Shown here: in pieces, positions 1-8,183 of the stretch
Numbering within the stretch: the first letter of the stretch is position 1
Layout of the letters: each line of letters starts with the position of its first letter
Translations under genes and position numbers: made by a program
Notes under the pieces: generated by a model
What the model saw: the letters and a program-made list of their open reading frames with translations, nothing else
Told to the model about the DNA's origin: nothing
The model's database searches: none
DNA from: UBA11164 sp034376725
Lineage (GTDB): Bacteria > Pseudomonadota > Gammaproteobacteria > Xanthomonadales > Xanthomonadaceae
Direction of reading: 5' to 3'
Length of the DNA: 30,788 nucleotides
Assembly (NCBI GenBank): GCA_034376725.1
Contig: JAXMJH010000013.1
Span: 1-30,788 of the forward strand

Positions 1-924
1 GCGCTCCTTGAAGATATCGATGCCGACCGCCGGTCGGCCTTCCAGCCGCCGGCCATAATCGAGCCGGCTGGGCTTGAACTGCACCTCGGCAATGTCTTCG
101 AGCCGGGTGCCGCGCTCGTCCAGCACCAGCCCGCGCACCTCTGCCAGGCTGGCCAGCTCGCCGATCGGCTGCACCCTCAGCCGGCGCGTGCCATCGTCGA
201 TCTCACCGGCGGAAACGCTGAAGTTGGCGGCCTGCAGGCGCTGCGCAAGGACATTCAGGCTCAGCCCGTGAGCCGCCACGCGGTCGGACGATACCGCGAT
301 CTCGACTTCGGCCGGAGCGACGCCCGAAATGTCCACCCGCGCCACGCCCGGCAGGCGCTCGATGCGTCGCTTGATCTCGCGTTCGAGCAACTCATAGCTT
401 CCGCTCAGATCGCGATCCGTAGCAAACCGTACCCGCAGCACCGGCTGATCGGAGGTGGCGAACTTCATCACGAAGTAGCGCTGCAAATCCTCGGGCAGAT
501 CGCCACGAATCGCGTCGACGCGCTCGCGTGCCTCGGATGCGACCACTTCGATATCGCGATTCCAGCTGAATTCCAGAAATACGAAGCCGCCATCGGCGCG
601 CGCCTGCGAGTTCATCCGCTTCACGCCCGACAGCGTGGACAGCGCCTCTTCGACCGGGCGAATGATGGTGCGCTCGACTTCCTCCGGCGTGGAACCGGGA
701 TAGGGAATATCGACGAAGATGAAAGGCGCCTGGATCTCCGGCAGAAAGGCCAGCGGCAGCCGCTGCGAGGCGATCAGCCCGATAACGATCAGCGACAGGA
801 AGAACATCATCACCGTCACCGGACGGCGCAGGCTGATCTCGGCCAGGCTCATTCCGCGACGCCGGGCGGGAAGGCCGCTGTTTGAGGCCTCCGGCGCGTC
901 GGGCGGAATCCGTTCGTCGCTCAT
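1..924 (-). CDS. RND efflux permease, N-terminal part (runs off the window)
   Basis: The first 308 codons of a resistance-nodulation-division inner-membrane pump are present; the rest lies beyond position 1. A short cytoplasmic N-terminus (M-S-D-E-R-I) leads into an arginine-containing segment and a first membrane helix (about residues 36-52). Then comes the periplasmic porter start with the family pattern F-L-P-E-I, P-Y-P-G-S-T-P-E-E-V-E and P-V-E-E-A-L-S-T-L-S-G-V. The ATG at 924-922 overlaps the TGA of the upstream permease (ATGA), so the two are translationally coupled. One adaptor followed by two different permeases is the arrangement of MdtABC/MuxABC pumps, in which the permeases form a hetero-trimer exporting drugs or bile-salt-like compounds by proton antiport. 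Substrate is unknown. No outer-membrane factor gene is visible; it could lie further left. Confidence 0.93.
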   Translation of the reverse strand, partial: MSDERIPPDAPEASNSGLPARRRGMSLAEISLRRPVTVMMFFLSLIVIGLIASQRLPLAFLPEIQAPFIFVDIPYPGSTPEEVERTIIRPVEEALSTLSGVKRMNSQARADGGFVFLEFSWNRDIEVVASEARERVDAIRGDLPEDLQRYFVMKFATSDQPVLRVRFATDRDLSGSYELLEREIKRRIERLPGVARVDISGVAPAEVEIAVSSDRVAAHGLSLNVLAQRLQAANFSVSAGEIDDGTRRLRVQPIGELASLAEVRGLVLDERGTRLEDIAEVQFKPSRLDYGRRLEGRPAVGIDIFKER

Positions 925-3900
925 GCCGGCTGCTCCCCGTCGGTGCGGCGGCCCAGTTCCCTATCGAGTTCTGCCACCGGCTTGGCCAGCCTGGCGTAAG
1001 AGGCATCGGTGCGGCGATCGAGCAGGTTGTAGACCACCGGAATCACCACCAGGGAGAGCAGGGTCGAGACCAGCAGGCCGCCGATCACCGTTATCGCCAT
1101 CGGGGCGCGCACCTCGGCGCCCTCGCCCAAGCCGAGCGCCAGCGGCAGAAAGCCGAACAGCGTGGTCATCGTGGTCATCACGATCGGACGCAGACGGGCC
1201 TTCGCGCCCTCGATGATGGCGCGCTGCTTGTCCATGCCATCGACGCGCAGTTGGTTGATCCGGTCGACCAGCACGATGGCGTTCTTGACCACGATTCCGG
1301 CCAGCAGGATCAAGCCGATGAACACCACCACCGAAATCGAGTTGCCGGTCAGCGTGAGCGCCAGCACCGCACCCACCACGGCCAGCGGAATGGTGAACAT
1401 GATGACGAACGGATGCAGCAGCGATTCGAACTGCGAGGCCATCACCAGGTAAACCAGAAACAGCGCCAGTCCGAAGGCGAACAGCAGCGAGGATATCGAC
1501 GAATCCAGCTCCTCGCCCTGCCCGCCGATGGCCAGCTCGATGCCGGCCGGCATCGGGTTCTTGGCCACGATGTCGCGCACTGCCGCGACGGCCGATCCCA
1601 GGTCGCCGTAGCGCAGGTTGGCGGAAATCACCGCCACACGGACCTGATCGGTGCGATGAATCTCGCTCGGCCCGGTGGTCGAAATCACATCGGCCACGGA
1701 CTCCAGCGTCACCGGCCGTTCGCTCTGCGGGTTGACGATGAGTCGGCGGATATCCGCGACCGAGGCGCGGTCGGACTCACGAGCCCGCACCAGCACATCG
1801 ATCTTGCGGTCGCGGAAGCTGTAGCGGGTCGCCACTTCGCCGCGCACCTTGCGTACCACCTGATCGGCGATCTGCCGCGTGGTCAGGCCCAATGCTGCGG
1901 CGCGCTCCTGATCGAAGCGGATCTGAATCTCAGGGAAGCCGGCTTCCACCGTGGATTTGATGTCGGCGAAACGGTCATCGTCGGCCATCCGTGCGGTCAG
2001 CGCCCGGCCGGCCTGCGCCAGACGATCCAGATCGCTGCCGCGCAGTTCGATTTCCAGCGGGGTGGCAAAACTGAACAGCTCGGGACGACCAAAGTCGACC
2101 TCGACGCCAGGAAAGTTTGCTTCCATGCTGGCGCGCAGTTGCTCGGTCACACGGGTCTCCAGCGCCTTGTCGGCACTGCGATCGAGGACAACCGTCAGCG
2201 TCGCGATGTTTTCGCCGGACTCGGTCGGGCTGGCATCCAGCCGGTTGCCGCTGCCGCTGATGCCGTACAGCTCGCGGATGCCCGGCGCCTCGGCATTGAG
2301 ACGCTGGACATCGCGCACCAGGGTATCGGTATCGCGCAACTGGGTACCGGGCGCCAGCTTGGCGGTCATCGTGAAGCGGTCCTGCGCCAGCTGCGGAATC
2401 AGGTCGGTGCCCAGCCCAGGCACCAGCGACAGGGCGAACACGAACGCCGCCAGCGCACTGCCCAGCACCAGCGTCGGCCGGGCCAGCGCCGCCGGCAGCA
2501 GCCGAAGGTAGCCGCGCTCGGCCCGGTCGTAGCCGAACATCAGCCCGCCGCCCAGCCACTTGAGCACACGCCCGACGGTCAGCGCGAATACCCGGCCCAG
2601 GGTCACCGCCAGCCAGGTCCCGGCGAACAGCAGCCAGGGCAACACGAACGCGCCGAGCGCCACCAGTGCCGCCAGCAGCAGTACCGGCAGCTTGACCGGC
2701 AGCGTCGCCAGCGCCAGCGCCCCGCGCAGCGAACCGCCGCCAGCGGCCGACAATGGCCAGCGCGCCAGCACGATCATGAAACCCCATACCCGGCGCCAGG
2801 TGGGACGGCCATCGCTGTCCACTTCGACGGCATAGGCCAGCGGCGAGGTGGCCTTGGACGAGGCCAGCATCGGGATCAGGGTCAGCGCGACCACCAGCGA
2901 CATGATCATCGCGATGGCCACGGTCAGCGCCTGATCGCCGAACAACTGCCCGGCCACGCCCTCGACGAACACCAGCGGCAGGAACACCGCCACCGTGGTC
3001 AGCGTCGAGGCGACCACGGCCATGCTCACTTCACGGGTGCCGACGATGGCCGACTCGATGATGCCAAGGCCCCGTTCGCGGGCCTTGGCGATGCTTTCCA
3101 GCACCACGATCGAGTCGTCGACCACCATGCCGGTGGCCAGCGCCAGACCGGCCAACGACATCACGTTCAGACTCAGGCCGAACTGGCCCATGAAGAAGAA
3201 CGTGGTGATGATCGACACCGGCAACGACAGCGCGATGACGAACGTGCTCCAGCCATCGCGCAGAAACAGGAAGATCAGCAGCAGCGCCAGCGAGCCGCCC
3301 CACAGCGCCTCGGACTTGACCTCATCGAGCGCCTGGCGGATGAACACCGACTGATCCTCGATCTCGGTCAGCTTGGCGCCGGACGGCAGTTGATCCTTGA
3401 CGCGCTCCAGGCGCGCCTTGACCGCATCGGCCACGGCAACGGTATTGGCATCGCCCTCCTTGTAGATCGCCAGCTCGATCGCCTCATCGCCGGCCAGCCG
3501 GATGATCGCCTCGCGCTCCTTGAAACTCTGGCCGACGGTGGCCACGTCCTTGAGCCGTATCGGCACGCCGGACACGGTTTCGATCAACAGCTCGCGCATG
3601 TCGTCGAGGCTGGCGAACTGGTTGACGGTGCGCACCAGGTAGCGCTGGCTGCCCTCTTCGATGCGGCCGCCGGAGACATTGACATTCTCTTGGCGCAGGC
3701 GGTCGATGACCTTGCCGACATCCAGATTCAACCGGGCCAGCTGCTGCTGGTCGATCAGCACCTGGACCTCGTCTTCAAGGCCGCCGGACACCTTGGTGGC
3801 CGCCACGCCGGCGACCGGGTCCAGCGCCTTCTTGAGTTCTTCATCGGCGTAGCGGCGCAGCCGCATCAGCTCGGCTTCGGCCGACGGCCCGGACACTTCG

Positions 3901-4352
3901 GCGCTGGACAGCGCCAGACGCATGATCGGCTCGGTCGACGGATTGAAGCGCAGCAGCACCGGCTTCTTGGCCTCCAGCGGGAGGCGAAGAATCTCCAGCT
4001 TGTCGCGCACCTCCATGCTGGCGCGATCCATGTCCGAGCCCCAGGCGAACTCCAGCACCACATCGCTCTGGCCGGTACGCGAAACCGAGCGCAGCTTGCG
4101 CAGGTTCTTGACCACGCCGACCGCTTCCTCGACCGGCTCGGAAATCAGATTCTCGACTTCCGCCGGCGCCGCTCCGGTGTACTCGGTGCGCACGGTCAGC
4201 GTGGGGTAGCTCAGATCGGGCAGCAGATTGACCTTGAGGTCGCGCAGGCCGATCAGACCGAACAGCACGAAGGTCAGCATGACCATCGCGATGGTGACCC
4301 GGCGTCGGGTGGAAAAGGCGGCCAGTCCGCCTTCGGTATCCGCAGCACTCAT
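921..4352 (-). CDS. RND efflux permease (AcrB/MdtB-like) with central hydrophobic insertion
   Basis: Complete 1143-residue RND pump subunit of the inner membrane. It has helix 1 at about residues 20-36, a porter domain with D-L-S-Y-P and A-E-V-E-N, then V-V-D-D-S-I-V-V-L-E (D412/D413, the helix-4 acidic pair of the proton relay). A lysine in V-V-K-N-A-I near the C-terminus matches the helix-10 relay lysine of AcrB. AcrB-type proteins are usually about 1030-1050 residues; the surplus lies between helix 6 and helix 7 (about 500-600), where an extra stretch holds two strongly hydrophobic segments (about 553-566 and 568-587). The start overlaps the adaptor's stop by ATGA, and its own stop overlaps the start of the next permease. 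Family assignment is firm; the role of the insertion is unknown. Confidence 0.97.
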   Translation of the reverse strand: MSAADTEGGLAAFSTRRRVTIAMVMLTFVLFGLIGLRDLKVNLLPDLSYPTLTVRTEYTGAAPAEVENLISEPVEEAVGVVKNLRKLRSVSRTGQSDVVLEFAWGSDMDRASMEVRDKLEILRLPLEAKKPVLLRFNPSTEPIMRLALSSAEVSGPSAEAELMRLRRYADEELKKALDPVAGVAATKVSGGLEDEVQVLIDQQQLARLNLDVGKVIDRLRQENVNVSGGRIEEGSQRYLVRTVNQFASLDDMRELLIETVSGVPIRLKDVATVGQSFKEREAIIRLAGDEAIELAIYKEGDANTVAVADAVKARLERVKDQLPSGAKLTEIEDQSVFIRQALDEVKSEALWGGSLALLLIFLFLRDGWSTFVIALSLPVSIITTFFFMGQFGLSLNVMSLAGLALATGMVVDDSIVVLESIAKARERGLGIIESAIVGTREVSMAVVASTLTTVAVFLPLVFVEGVAGQLFGDQALTVAIAMIMSLVVALTLIPMLASSKATSPLAYAVEVDSDGRPTWRRVWGFMIVLARWPLSAAGGGSLRGALALATLPVKLPVLLLAALVALGAFVLPWLLFAGTWLAVTLGRVFALTVGRVLKWLGGGLMFGYDRAERGYLRLLPAALARPTLVLGSALAAFVFALSLVPGLGTDLIPQLAQDRFTMTAKLAPGTQLRDTDTLVRDVQRLNAEAPGIRELYGISGSGNRLDASPTESGENIATLTVVLDRSADKALETRVTEQLRASMEANFPGVEVDFGRPELFSFATPLEIELRGSDLDRLAQAGRALTARMADDDRFADIKSTVEAGFPEIQIRFDQERAAALGLTTRQIADQVVRKVRGEVATRYSFRDRKIDVLVRARESDRASVADIRRLIVNPQSERPVTLESVADVISTTGPSEIHRTDQVRVAVISANLRYGDLGSAVAAVRDIVAKNPMPAGIELAIGGQGEELDSSISSLLFAFGLALFLVYLVMASQFESLLHPFVIMFTIPLAVVGAVLALTLTGNSISVVVFIGLILLAGIVVKNAIVLVDRINQLRVDGMDKQRAIIEGAKARLRPIVMTTMTTLFGFLPLALGLGEGAEVRAPMAITVIGGLLVSTLLSLVVIPVVYNLLDRRTDASYARLAKPVAELDRELGRRTDGEQPA

Positions 4353-5524
4353 TGCACAGCCGCCTGGGCGCCGCCGGAGACCGCGCTTTCGACCGCATCA
4401 ACCGGCTTGTCGTCGGCAACCGCCGGGCCGTTGACCACTTCGATGCCGGCGCCATCGCGCAGCGTCGACTTGCCGATCGTCACGACCCGGTCGCCGTCTT
4501 CCAGACCGGAACGGATTTCCACCAGATTGCCGACCACGTAGCCGACCTGCACCGATGTCCGTTGCGCCTTGCCGTCGCGAACAACGAACACCGCCGTCTC
4601 GCCGTCGCCTTCGATCAACGCTTCACGGGGCACGGTGAGCGCGTTGTCGCGCTGGTCGTATTCGATCTCCACGCGGCCGAACATGCCAGGGCGCAGGGCC
4701 GGCTGGTTTTCGAACAGGGCAACCACACGAAACGTGCCGCTGCCGGCGTCGACCACCGGGCTGACCCGGTCGACCCGCCCGGTGAACTGCTGTCCGGGCA
4801 CCGCATCGACGCTGAGCGAAACCGGCAGGCCCGAACCCAGCTTGGCCATCTCGCGTTCGGGCACGTTGAGCACCGCCTCCAGCCGGCTGCTGTCGACGAT
4901 GCGGAACATCACGCCATTGGTCTGGATCAGGTTGCCTTCCTTGACCATGCGCTCGGCGATGACGCCGGATATCGGCGCGAGAATCCGCGTGTAGGACAGC
5001 TCCAGTTCGGCAATGTCGACCGCAGAGCGCTGGATATCGAGATCCGCGCGGATCTTCTCGTGCGCGTCGGCGCTGACCAGTTGCCGCTCGAACAGCTCCT
5101 GGGAGCGGGCGAACTCGCGCTCCAGCTTGGCCAGCGTGGCGCGCTGCTGGGCCAGTGCCAGGCCCTTGCGATCCGGATCAAGCCGCGCCAGCGGCTGACC
5201 GGCGCGCACCTGATCGCCCTCCTCGGCCATCAGGCTATTCAGTACGCCGCTGGTCTTGGCCACCACCAGTGCCTCCTCGACCGGCAGCAGCGAAGCGGTG
5301 CCTGCATAGCTGGCACTGATGCTGCGCCGCGCAGCGCTGGCCGCCTCGACCGCGACCGGCTTGATGTCCTTGCCGTCGGCGTCTTTCTTGGCGTCCGCAG
5401 TCTCGGCGCTCGCATCATCGGCAGTCTCCGCGTCGCTGGAGCCGCCGGAGCAGGCCGACAGCAGCAAGGCCATACCGACCGAAAGCGTGAGTAACTTGAG
5501 GGCGTGGATTCCGTTACGGGGCAT
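4349..5524 (-). CDS. RND efflux periplasmic adaptor (membrane fusion lipoprotein)
   Basis: 391 residues and first gene of the efflux operon. The N-terminus is a lipoprotein signal with lipobox L-S-A-C (lipidated C25), followed by a Ser/Asp/Ala/Lys-rich linker. Then come the paired half-motifs of a biotinyl-lipoyl-like domain (T-S-G-V-L, E-G-D-Q-V-R-A-G-Q-P-L), an alpha-hairpin region (Q-Q-R-A-T-L-A-K-L-E-R-E-F), the second lipoyl half (I-S-G-V-I-A-E-R, E-G-N-L-I), a beta-barrel and the membrane-proximal domain (L-E-D-G-D-R-V-V). Such HlyD/AcrA-family adaptors join the permease to an outer-membrane channel. ATG at 5524 is chosen because the signal peptide starts there and an AGGAA lies about 8 bases upstream. 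Expression is probably set by the palindrome and TTGACA box about 60-95 bases upstream. Confidence 0.96.
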   Translation of the reverse strand: MPRNGIHALKLLTLSVGMALLLSACSGGSSDAETADDASAETADAKKDADGKDIKPVAVEAASAARRSISASYAGTASLLPVEEALVVAKTSGVLNSLMAEEGDQVRAGQPLARLDPDRKGLALAQQRATLAKLEREFARSQELFERQLVSADAHEKIRADLDIQRSAVDIAELELSYTRILAPISGVIAERMVKEGNLIQTNGVMFRIVDSSRLEAVLNVPEREMAKLGSGLPVSLSVDAVPGQQFTGRVDRVSPVVDAGSGTFRVVALFENQPALRPGMFGRVEIEYDQRDNALTVPREALIEGDGETAVFVVRDGKAQRTSVQVGYVVGNLVEIRSGLEDGDRVVTIGKSTLRDGAGIEVVNGPAVADDKPVDAVESAVSGGAQAAVQ

Positions 5525-5583
5525 GGTGCAAGTTCCTGATCTGGGGCAGCTGGAGGTCGCGGGGACGAGTGTTTTGGTTTGTT

Positions 5584-5618
5584 GGTGTTATAGTTACCTA
5601 TAACACCAGATATGTCAA
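5584..5618 (-). promoter_or_regulatory. Efflux operon promoter with palindromic operator
   Basis: A perfect inverted repeat has 10-base arms GGTGTTATAG (5584-5593) and CTATAACACC (5598-5607) around a TTAC spacer. It is AT-rich against a GC-rich background. On the minus strand a consensus -35 TTGACA occupies 5618-5613, so the palindrome covers the spacer and -10 region of a promoter firing toward the adaptor gene. This is the geometry of TetR- or MarR-type repressor operators at efflux operons. No regulator gene is adjacent in the window, so the binding protein is unknown. The palindrome is seen; the operator role is inferred. Confidence 0.7.
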
Positions 5619-5800
5619 CAGTTCGGCCCACTTTTCATGCATTGTGGTCGTGGACAGCCGGGAAAGCGCATGTACGAAGTCATCATGACCTTCGATGCAT
5701 GAAGCCCAGCGGTCTATCCCTACACGGTGTCCCGACACGGATCGGGAGCGACTCGAAGCCGCGAAAGCGGCGCGATCCACGCATCTGAAGCAATGGACGC

Positions 5801-5806
5801 TATAAT
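5801..5806 (+). promoter_or_regulatory. Candidate -10 box for the cytochrome pair
   Basis: A consensus TATAAT about 50 bases upstream of the first cytochrome start, in otherwise GC-rich DNA. No good -35 is visible at the usual distance, so the promoter is either activator-dependent or weak. Confidence 0.5.
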
Positions 5807-5856
5807 TGCGCGCTTGTGACCGCCACACCGCCCCACAACCGACGCCCGAGTCCCGA

Positions 5857-6186
5857 ATGAATAAGCGTTTAGCACTGATCCTGATCGCCGCAGGCCTTGC
5901 CTCGGCCTCTGCCAGCCACGCCCAGGGCGATGCCGCGAACGGCCAGTCGCTGGCCTACACCTGCACCGGCTGCCACGGCATTCCCGGCTATAAAAACACC
6001 TATCCGCACTATCATGTGCCGCGGATCGGCGGGCAGAACTACGAGTACCTGGTGACGGCATTGACCGCTTACCGCAACGGTGAGCGTCCGCACCCGACCA
6101 TGCGCGCCCAGGCCGAAAGCTTCAGCGAGCAGGAAATCCGCGACATCGCCACCTATCTGTCCGGCCTGGCCGAACCCGCCCAGTGA
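5857..6186 (+). CDS. Small periplasmic c-type cytochrome (class I)
   Basis: 109 residues. A Sec signal peptide (M-N-K-R then a hydrophobic core, cleavage after S-H-A near residue 22) precedes one haem-binding C-T-G-C-H (C36, C39, H40). M82 in H-P-T-M is the likely sixth ligand, and a C-terminal helix (E-Q-E-I-R-D-I-A-T-Y-L-S-G-L) is typical of cytochrome c5/c4-like folds. It would carry electrons in the periplasm. The ATG at 5857 is preferred over in-frame upstream codons because the signal peptide begins there; the ribosome site is weak. It overlaps or nearly abuts the next cytochrome gene, so the two form an operon. Confidence 0.92.
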   Translation: MNKRLALILIAAGLASASASHAQGDAANGQSLAYTCTGCHGIPGYKNTYPHYHVPRIGGQNYEYLVTALTAYRNGERPHPTMRAQAESFSEQEIRDIATYLSGLAEPAQ

Positions 6187-6200
6187 ACGAGCGCGCACCA

Positions 6201-6533
6201 ATGACCCGAATTCTGTTTGTTGCCATCCTTTCCCTTTTCGCCGCCGACGCCCTGGCTCAGGGCAGTGTCGAAGCCGGCCAGCGCAAGGCGCAGGTCTGCC
6301 AGGCCTGTCACGGCCCCGACGGCAACGGCATCGGCGACCCGCAGTATCCGCTGCTGGCCGGCCAGCACGCCGACTACCTGGCCAAGGCGCTGCACGATTA
6401 CAAGTCTGGCGTGCGCAACAATGCCATCATGGCCGGCTTCAGCGCCGCGCTCAGCGACGAGGATATTGCCGACCTGTCGGCCTTCTTCGCTGCGCAAAAG
6501 GGTAAGTTGCGCACGCTCGACAGCGGCCGGTAA
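6201..6533 (+). CDS. Small periplasmic c-type cytochrome (class I), second of pair
   Basis: 110 residues, with a signal peptide ending A-L-A near residue 19. The haem motif is C-Q-A-C-H (C33, C36, H37), followed by the G-P-D-G-N-G-I loop common in cytochrome c4/c553-type proteins. M77 is the probable axial methionine, and the C-terminal helix reads L-S-D-E-D-I-A-D-L-S-A-F-F. A GTG at 6183 in the same frame would overlap the previous stop, but the signal peptide fits the ATG at 6201. The pair may work as a two-step electron shuttle or as partners of an oxidase or dehydrogenase encoded elsewhere; no such enzyme is in the window. Confidence 0.92.
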   Translation: MTRILFVAILSLFAADALAQGSVEAGQRKAQVCQACHGPDGNGIGDPQYPLLAGQHADYLAKALHDYKSGVRNNAIMAGFSAALSDEDIADLSAFFAAQKGKLRTLDSGR

Positions 6534-6586
6534 AGCCGCCGGCGGAGCCAGCCCGCACCTGCCAACGTCGATCCGGCAGCCGTCGT

Positions 6587-7420
6587 TCAGCCTTCCAGCG
6601 CCGGCTTGCGGCAGCCGGTTTCGTAGATGCCGCTCAGGCGTCGGCGTTCCGCCTGCGAGCGCGCTTCGGTCAGTTGGTTCCACACCGTCTCGCAGGCGCG
6701 CAGCTCATCGGCGTCCAGCGTATTCGGGTCGTCCAGACCCAGCACCGGGTTGTCCGGTCCGGCCATGCCGCAGCCGCCGGACGCCGCCAATACCACCACC
6801 GAGCAGACCAGCTTCCAGCCCGGCCGACCGGGAATCGGAATGCGCACCGTCGCGGTACTCGCCCGGACCGCCTTCTCGAGCACTTCGGTCAACACATCGT
6901 TGGTCGGCTTCCAGTAGCCATCGAAGCGCGTCGCCTCATAGACCAGCGCCGGAGGCCGGTCGAAAATCTCGCCGGCAGTCTCCAGCCCGGCAATCTGGAA
7001 ATCGAAAACCCGACCAACGCCGGTCGCTGCGTCGATCTCTTTGAGCAGGCGCTCGCTCAAGGCAAGCGAGCCATCATCCCGGTACAGGCGTTCGCTCAGT
7101 GCCCGCTCCTGCAGCGGCGCCGGCGTCGGCTGGACAACCTCGGCCACCGGGGTGGGCGGCAACACGCGCGGCGCGCGGCGGGCGGCCGGTTCGGCGGGTG
7201 TTTCTTCGCGAGCCGGAGGCTCGATGCCCGGCGGGGTCGGCGGCGGCACGAAGACGAACTCCAGGCGCAGCGGCTCCGCACCCGAGCGCACGACCGGCTG
7301 CGGCCTCGACCAATCGCGCAGCGCAGCCAGGCCCAGTATGTGCATGACCAGCACCAGCAGCCAGACCGCCATGGTCCATAGCGGGGTGCGCGACGGGGCG
7401 GGACTCACCGGTTTGGCCAT
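6587..7420 (-). CDS. Uncharacterised proline-rich membrane-anchored protein
   Basis: 277 residues from the ATG at 7420 (a GAGG lies just upstream; a TTG at 7477 would add 19 residues). There is one N-terminal membrane helix (about residues 13-34), then an Arg/Pro/Glu linker rich in P-P and T-P pairs (about 55-105). A predicted periplasmic domain follows, with R-I-P-I-P-G-R-P-G-W-K-L-V-C and G-G-C-G-M, then another Cys near R-A-C-E-T-V-W and a last in E-T-G-C-R-K-P. Four cysteines may form disulfides. The TM plus proline linker recalls TonB, but no TonB C-terminal motif is seen. It stands alone on its strand, convergent with the cytochrome genes. Coding status is supported by length and codon pattern; function unknown. 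Confidence 0.75.
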   Translation of the reverse strand: MAKPVSPAPSRTPLWTMAVWLLVLVMHILGLAALRDWSRPQPVVRSGAEPLRLEFVFVPPPTPPGIEPPAREETPAEPAARRAPRVLPPTPVAEVVQPTPAPLQERALSERLYRDDGSLALSERLLKEIDAATGVGRVFDFQIAGLETAGEIFDRPPALVYEATRFDGYWKPTNDVLTEVLEKAVRASTATVRIPIPGRPGWKLVCSVVVLAASGGCGMAGPDNPVLGLDDPNTLDADELRACETVWNQLTEARSQAERRRLSGIYETGCRKPALEG

Positions 7421-7521
7421 CGTGCCTCGGACATCTGCCGCTGTCGGTCGTTCGGGTCGCCGAAGGCTAGCGGTCAACGCCGTAAAACGACGTTAACCGG
7501 GAAGCCGGGCGGGCGCCGGCT

Positions 7522-8112
7522 TCAAGCCGGGCTCTTGTAGTAAGGCCTGGCGCCGCTGGCGTGATCGGTAGCGTCGCGCACGGCGGTGATTTCGGGCAGG
7601 CGCTGGCGCAGGGTTTTTTCGATGCCCTGCTTGAGCGTGACATCGACCATGCCACAGCCATGACAGCCGCCGCCGAAGCGCAAAATCACCTCGCTCTGCG
7701 CGGTCAGCTCCTCGAGCGCCACCTTGCCGCCGTGCGCGGCGAGCTGCGGATTGATCTCGGATTCCAGCAGCCAGCGGACCCGCTCGATCAGACTGGCCTC
7801 GGCGCCCGGCTCGGAGCCTTTCATGCGCGGCGCGCGAATGGTGAGCTGACCGCCCATCGCCGAGCTTTGGTAGTCGATCTCGGCGCCATCGAAGTAGGTC
7901 GCGCTGTCGGCGCGTACGTAGAGCGTGAAACCGTCGCAGTCGAGCGACCACTCGTCGCCGGCGAGATCGGCCGGCTCGCAGAACTCCAGCCGGGCATCGG
8001 CCTTGGGCGTGCCCGGATCGACCGCCGAGAGCAGAATGCCGACCGCGTCGCCGCCCTGACTCTCGATCAGATGACGGAAATGGCTTTGCGCGTTTTGACT
8101 GATATCGATCAT
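7522..8112 (-). CDS. nfuA: Fe/S biogenesis protein NfuA
   Basis: 196 residues, close to the usual NfuA length of about 190. The N-terminal half is a degenerate A-type (IscA-like) domain beginning I-D-I-S-Q-N-A-Q-S-H-F. The C-terminal Nfu domain has I-N-P-Q-L-A-A-H-G-G and F-G-G-G-C-H-G-C-G-M-V-D-V-T-L-K-Q-G, with C150/C153 as cluster ligands. The protein carries a [4Fe-4S] cluster between subunits and delivers it to client enzymes, especially under oxidative stress. The ATG at 8112 matches the family N-terminus. No Shine-Dalgarno precedes it; instead a -10-like TACAAT (8124-8119) stands only six bases away, suggesting a leaderless message. Confidence 0.96.
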   Translation of the reverse strand: MIDISQNAQSHFRHLIESQGGDAVGILLSAVDPGTPKADARLEFCEPADLAGDEWSLDCDGFTLYVRADSATYFDGAEIDYQSSAMGGQLTIRAPRMKGSEPGAEASLIERVRWLLESEINPQLAAHGGKVALEELTAQSEVILRFGGGCHGCGMVDVTLKQGIEKTLRQRLPEITAVRDATDHASGARPYYKSPA

Positions 8113-8118
8113 CACGGC

Positions 8119-8124
8119 ATTGTA
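8119..8124 (-). promoter_or_regulatory. -10-like TACAAT immediately upstream of nfuA
   Basis: TACAAT matches five of six consensus bases and is separated from the nfuA ATG by GCCGTG only. A start site the usual seven or so bases downstream would fall at the A of the ATG. The -35 region is poor. Confidence 0.45.
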
Positions 8125-8183
8125 GCCACTCGAACGGCCATCCGCTGTGCACGGCGGCTGAATCATCAAGGAGGCAGAACACC

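Larger units (their letters stand above)
5525..5856. other. Intergenic region between efflux operon and cytochrome genes
   Basis: Divergent spacer with no convincing coding frame. It holds the efflux promoter/operator (5584-5618) and the cytochrome -10 box (5801-5806). A 9-base inverted repeat TTCATGCAT / ATGCATGAA (5634-5642 and 5695-5703) has arms 52 bases apart; I can assign no role to it. Confidence 0.6.

Noticed and set aside
882..4541. A 1219-residue open frame on the plus strand opposite the efflux genes
   Set aside because: Its His/Gln/Arg-rich composition is the typical mirror of a GC-rich gene on the other strand; the minus strand encodes a clear RND permease.
5598..5828. A 76-residue minus-strand frame upstream of the efflux operon, considered as a small regulator
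   Set aside because: No helix-turn-helix, no ribosome site, and it ends within the palindromic operator.
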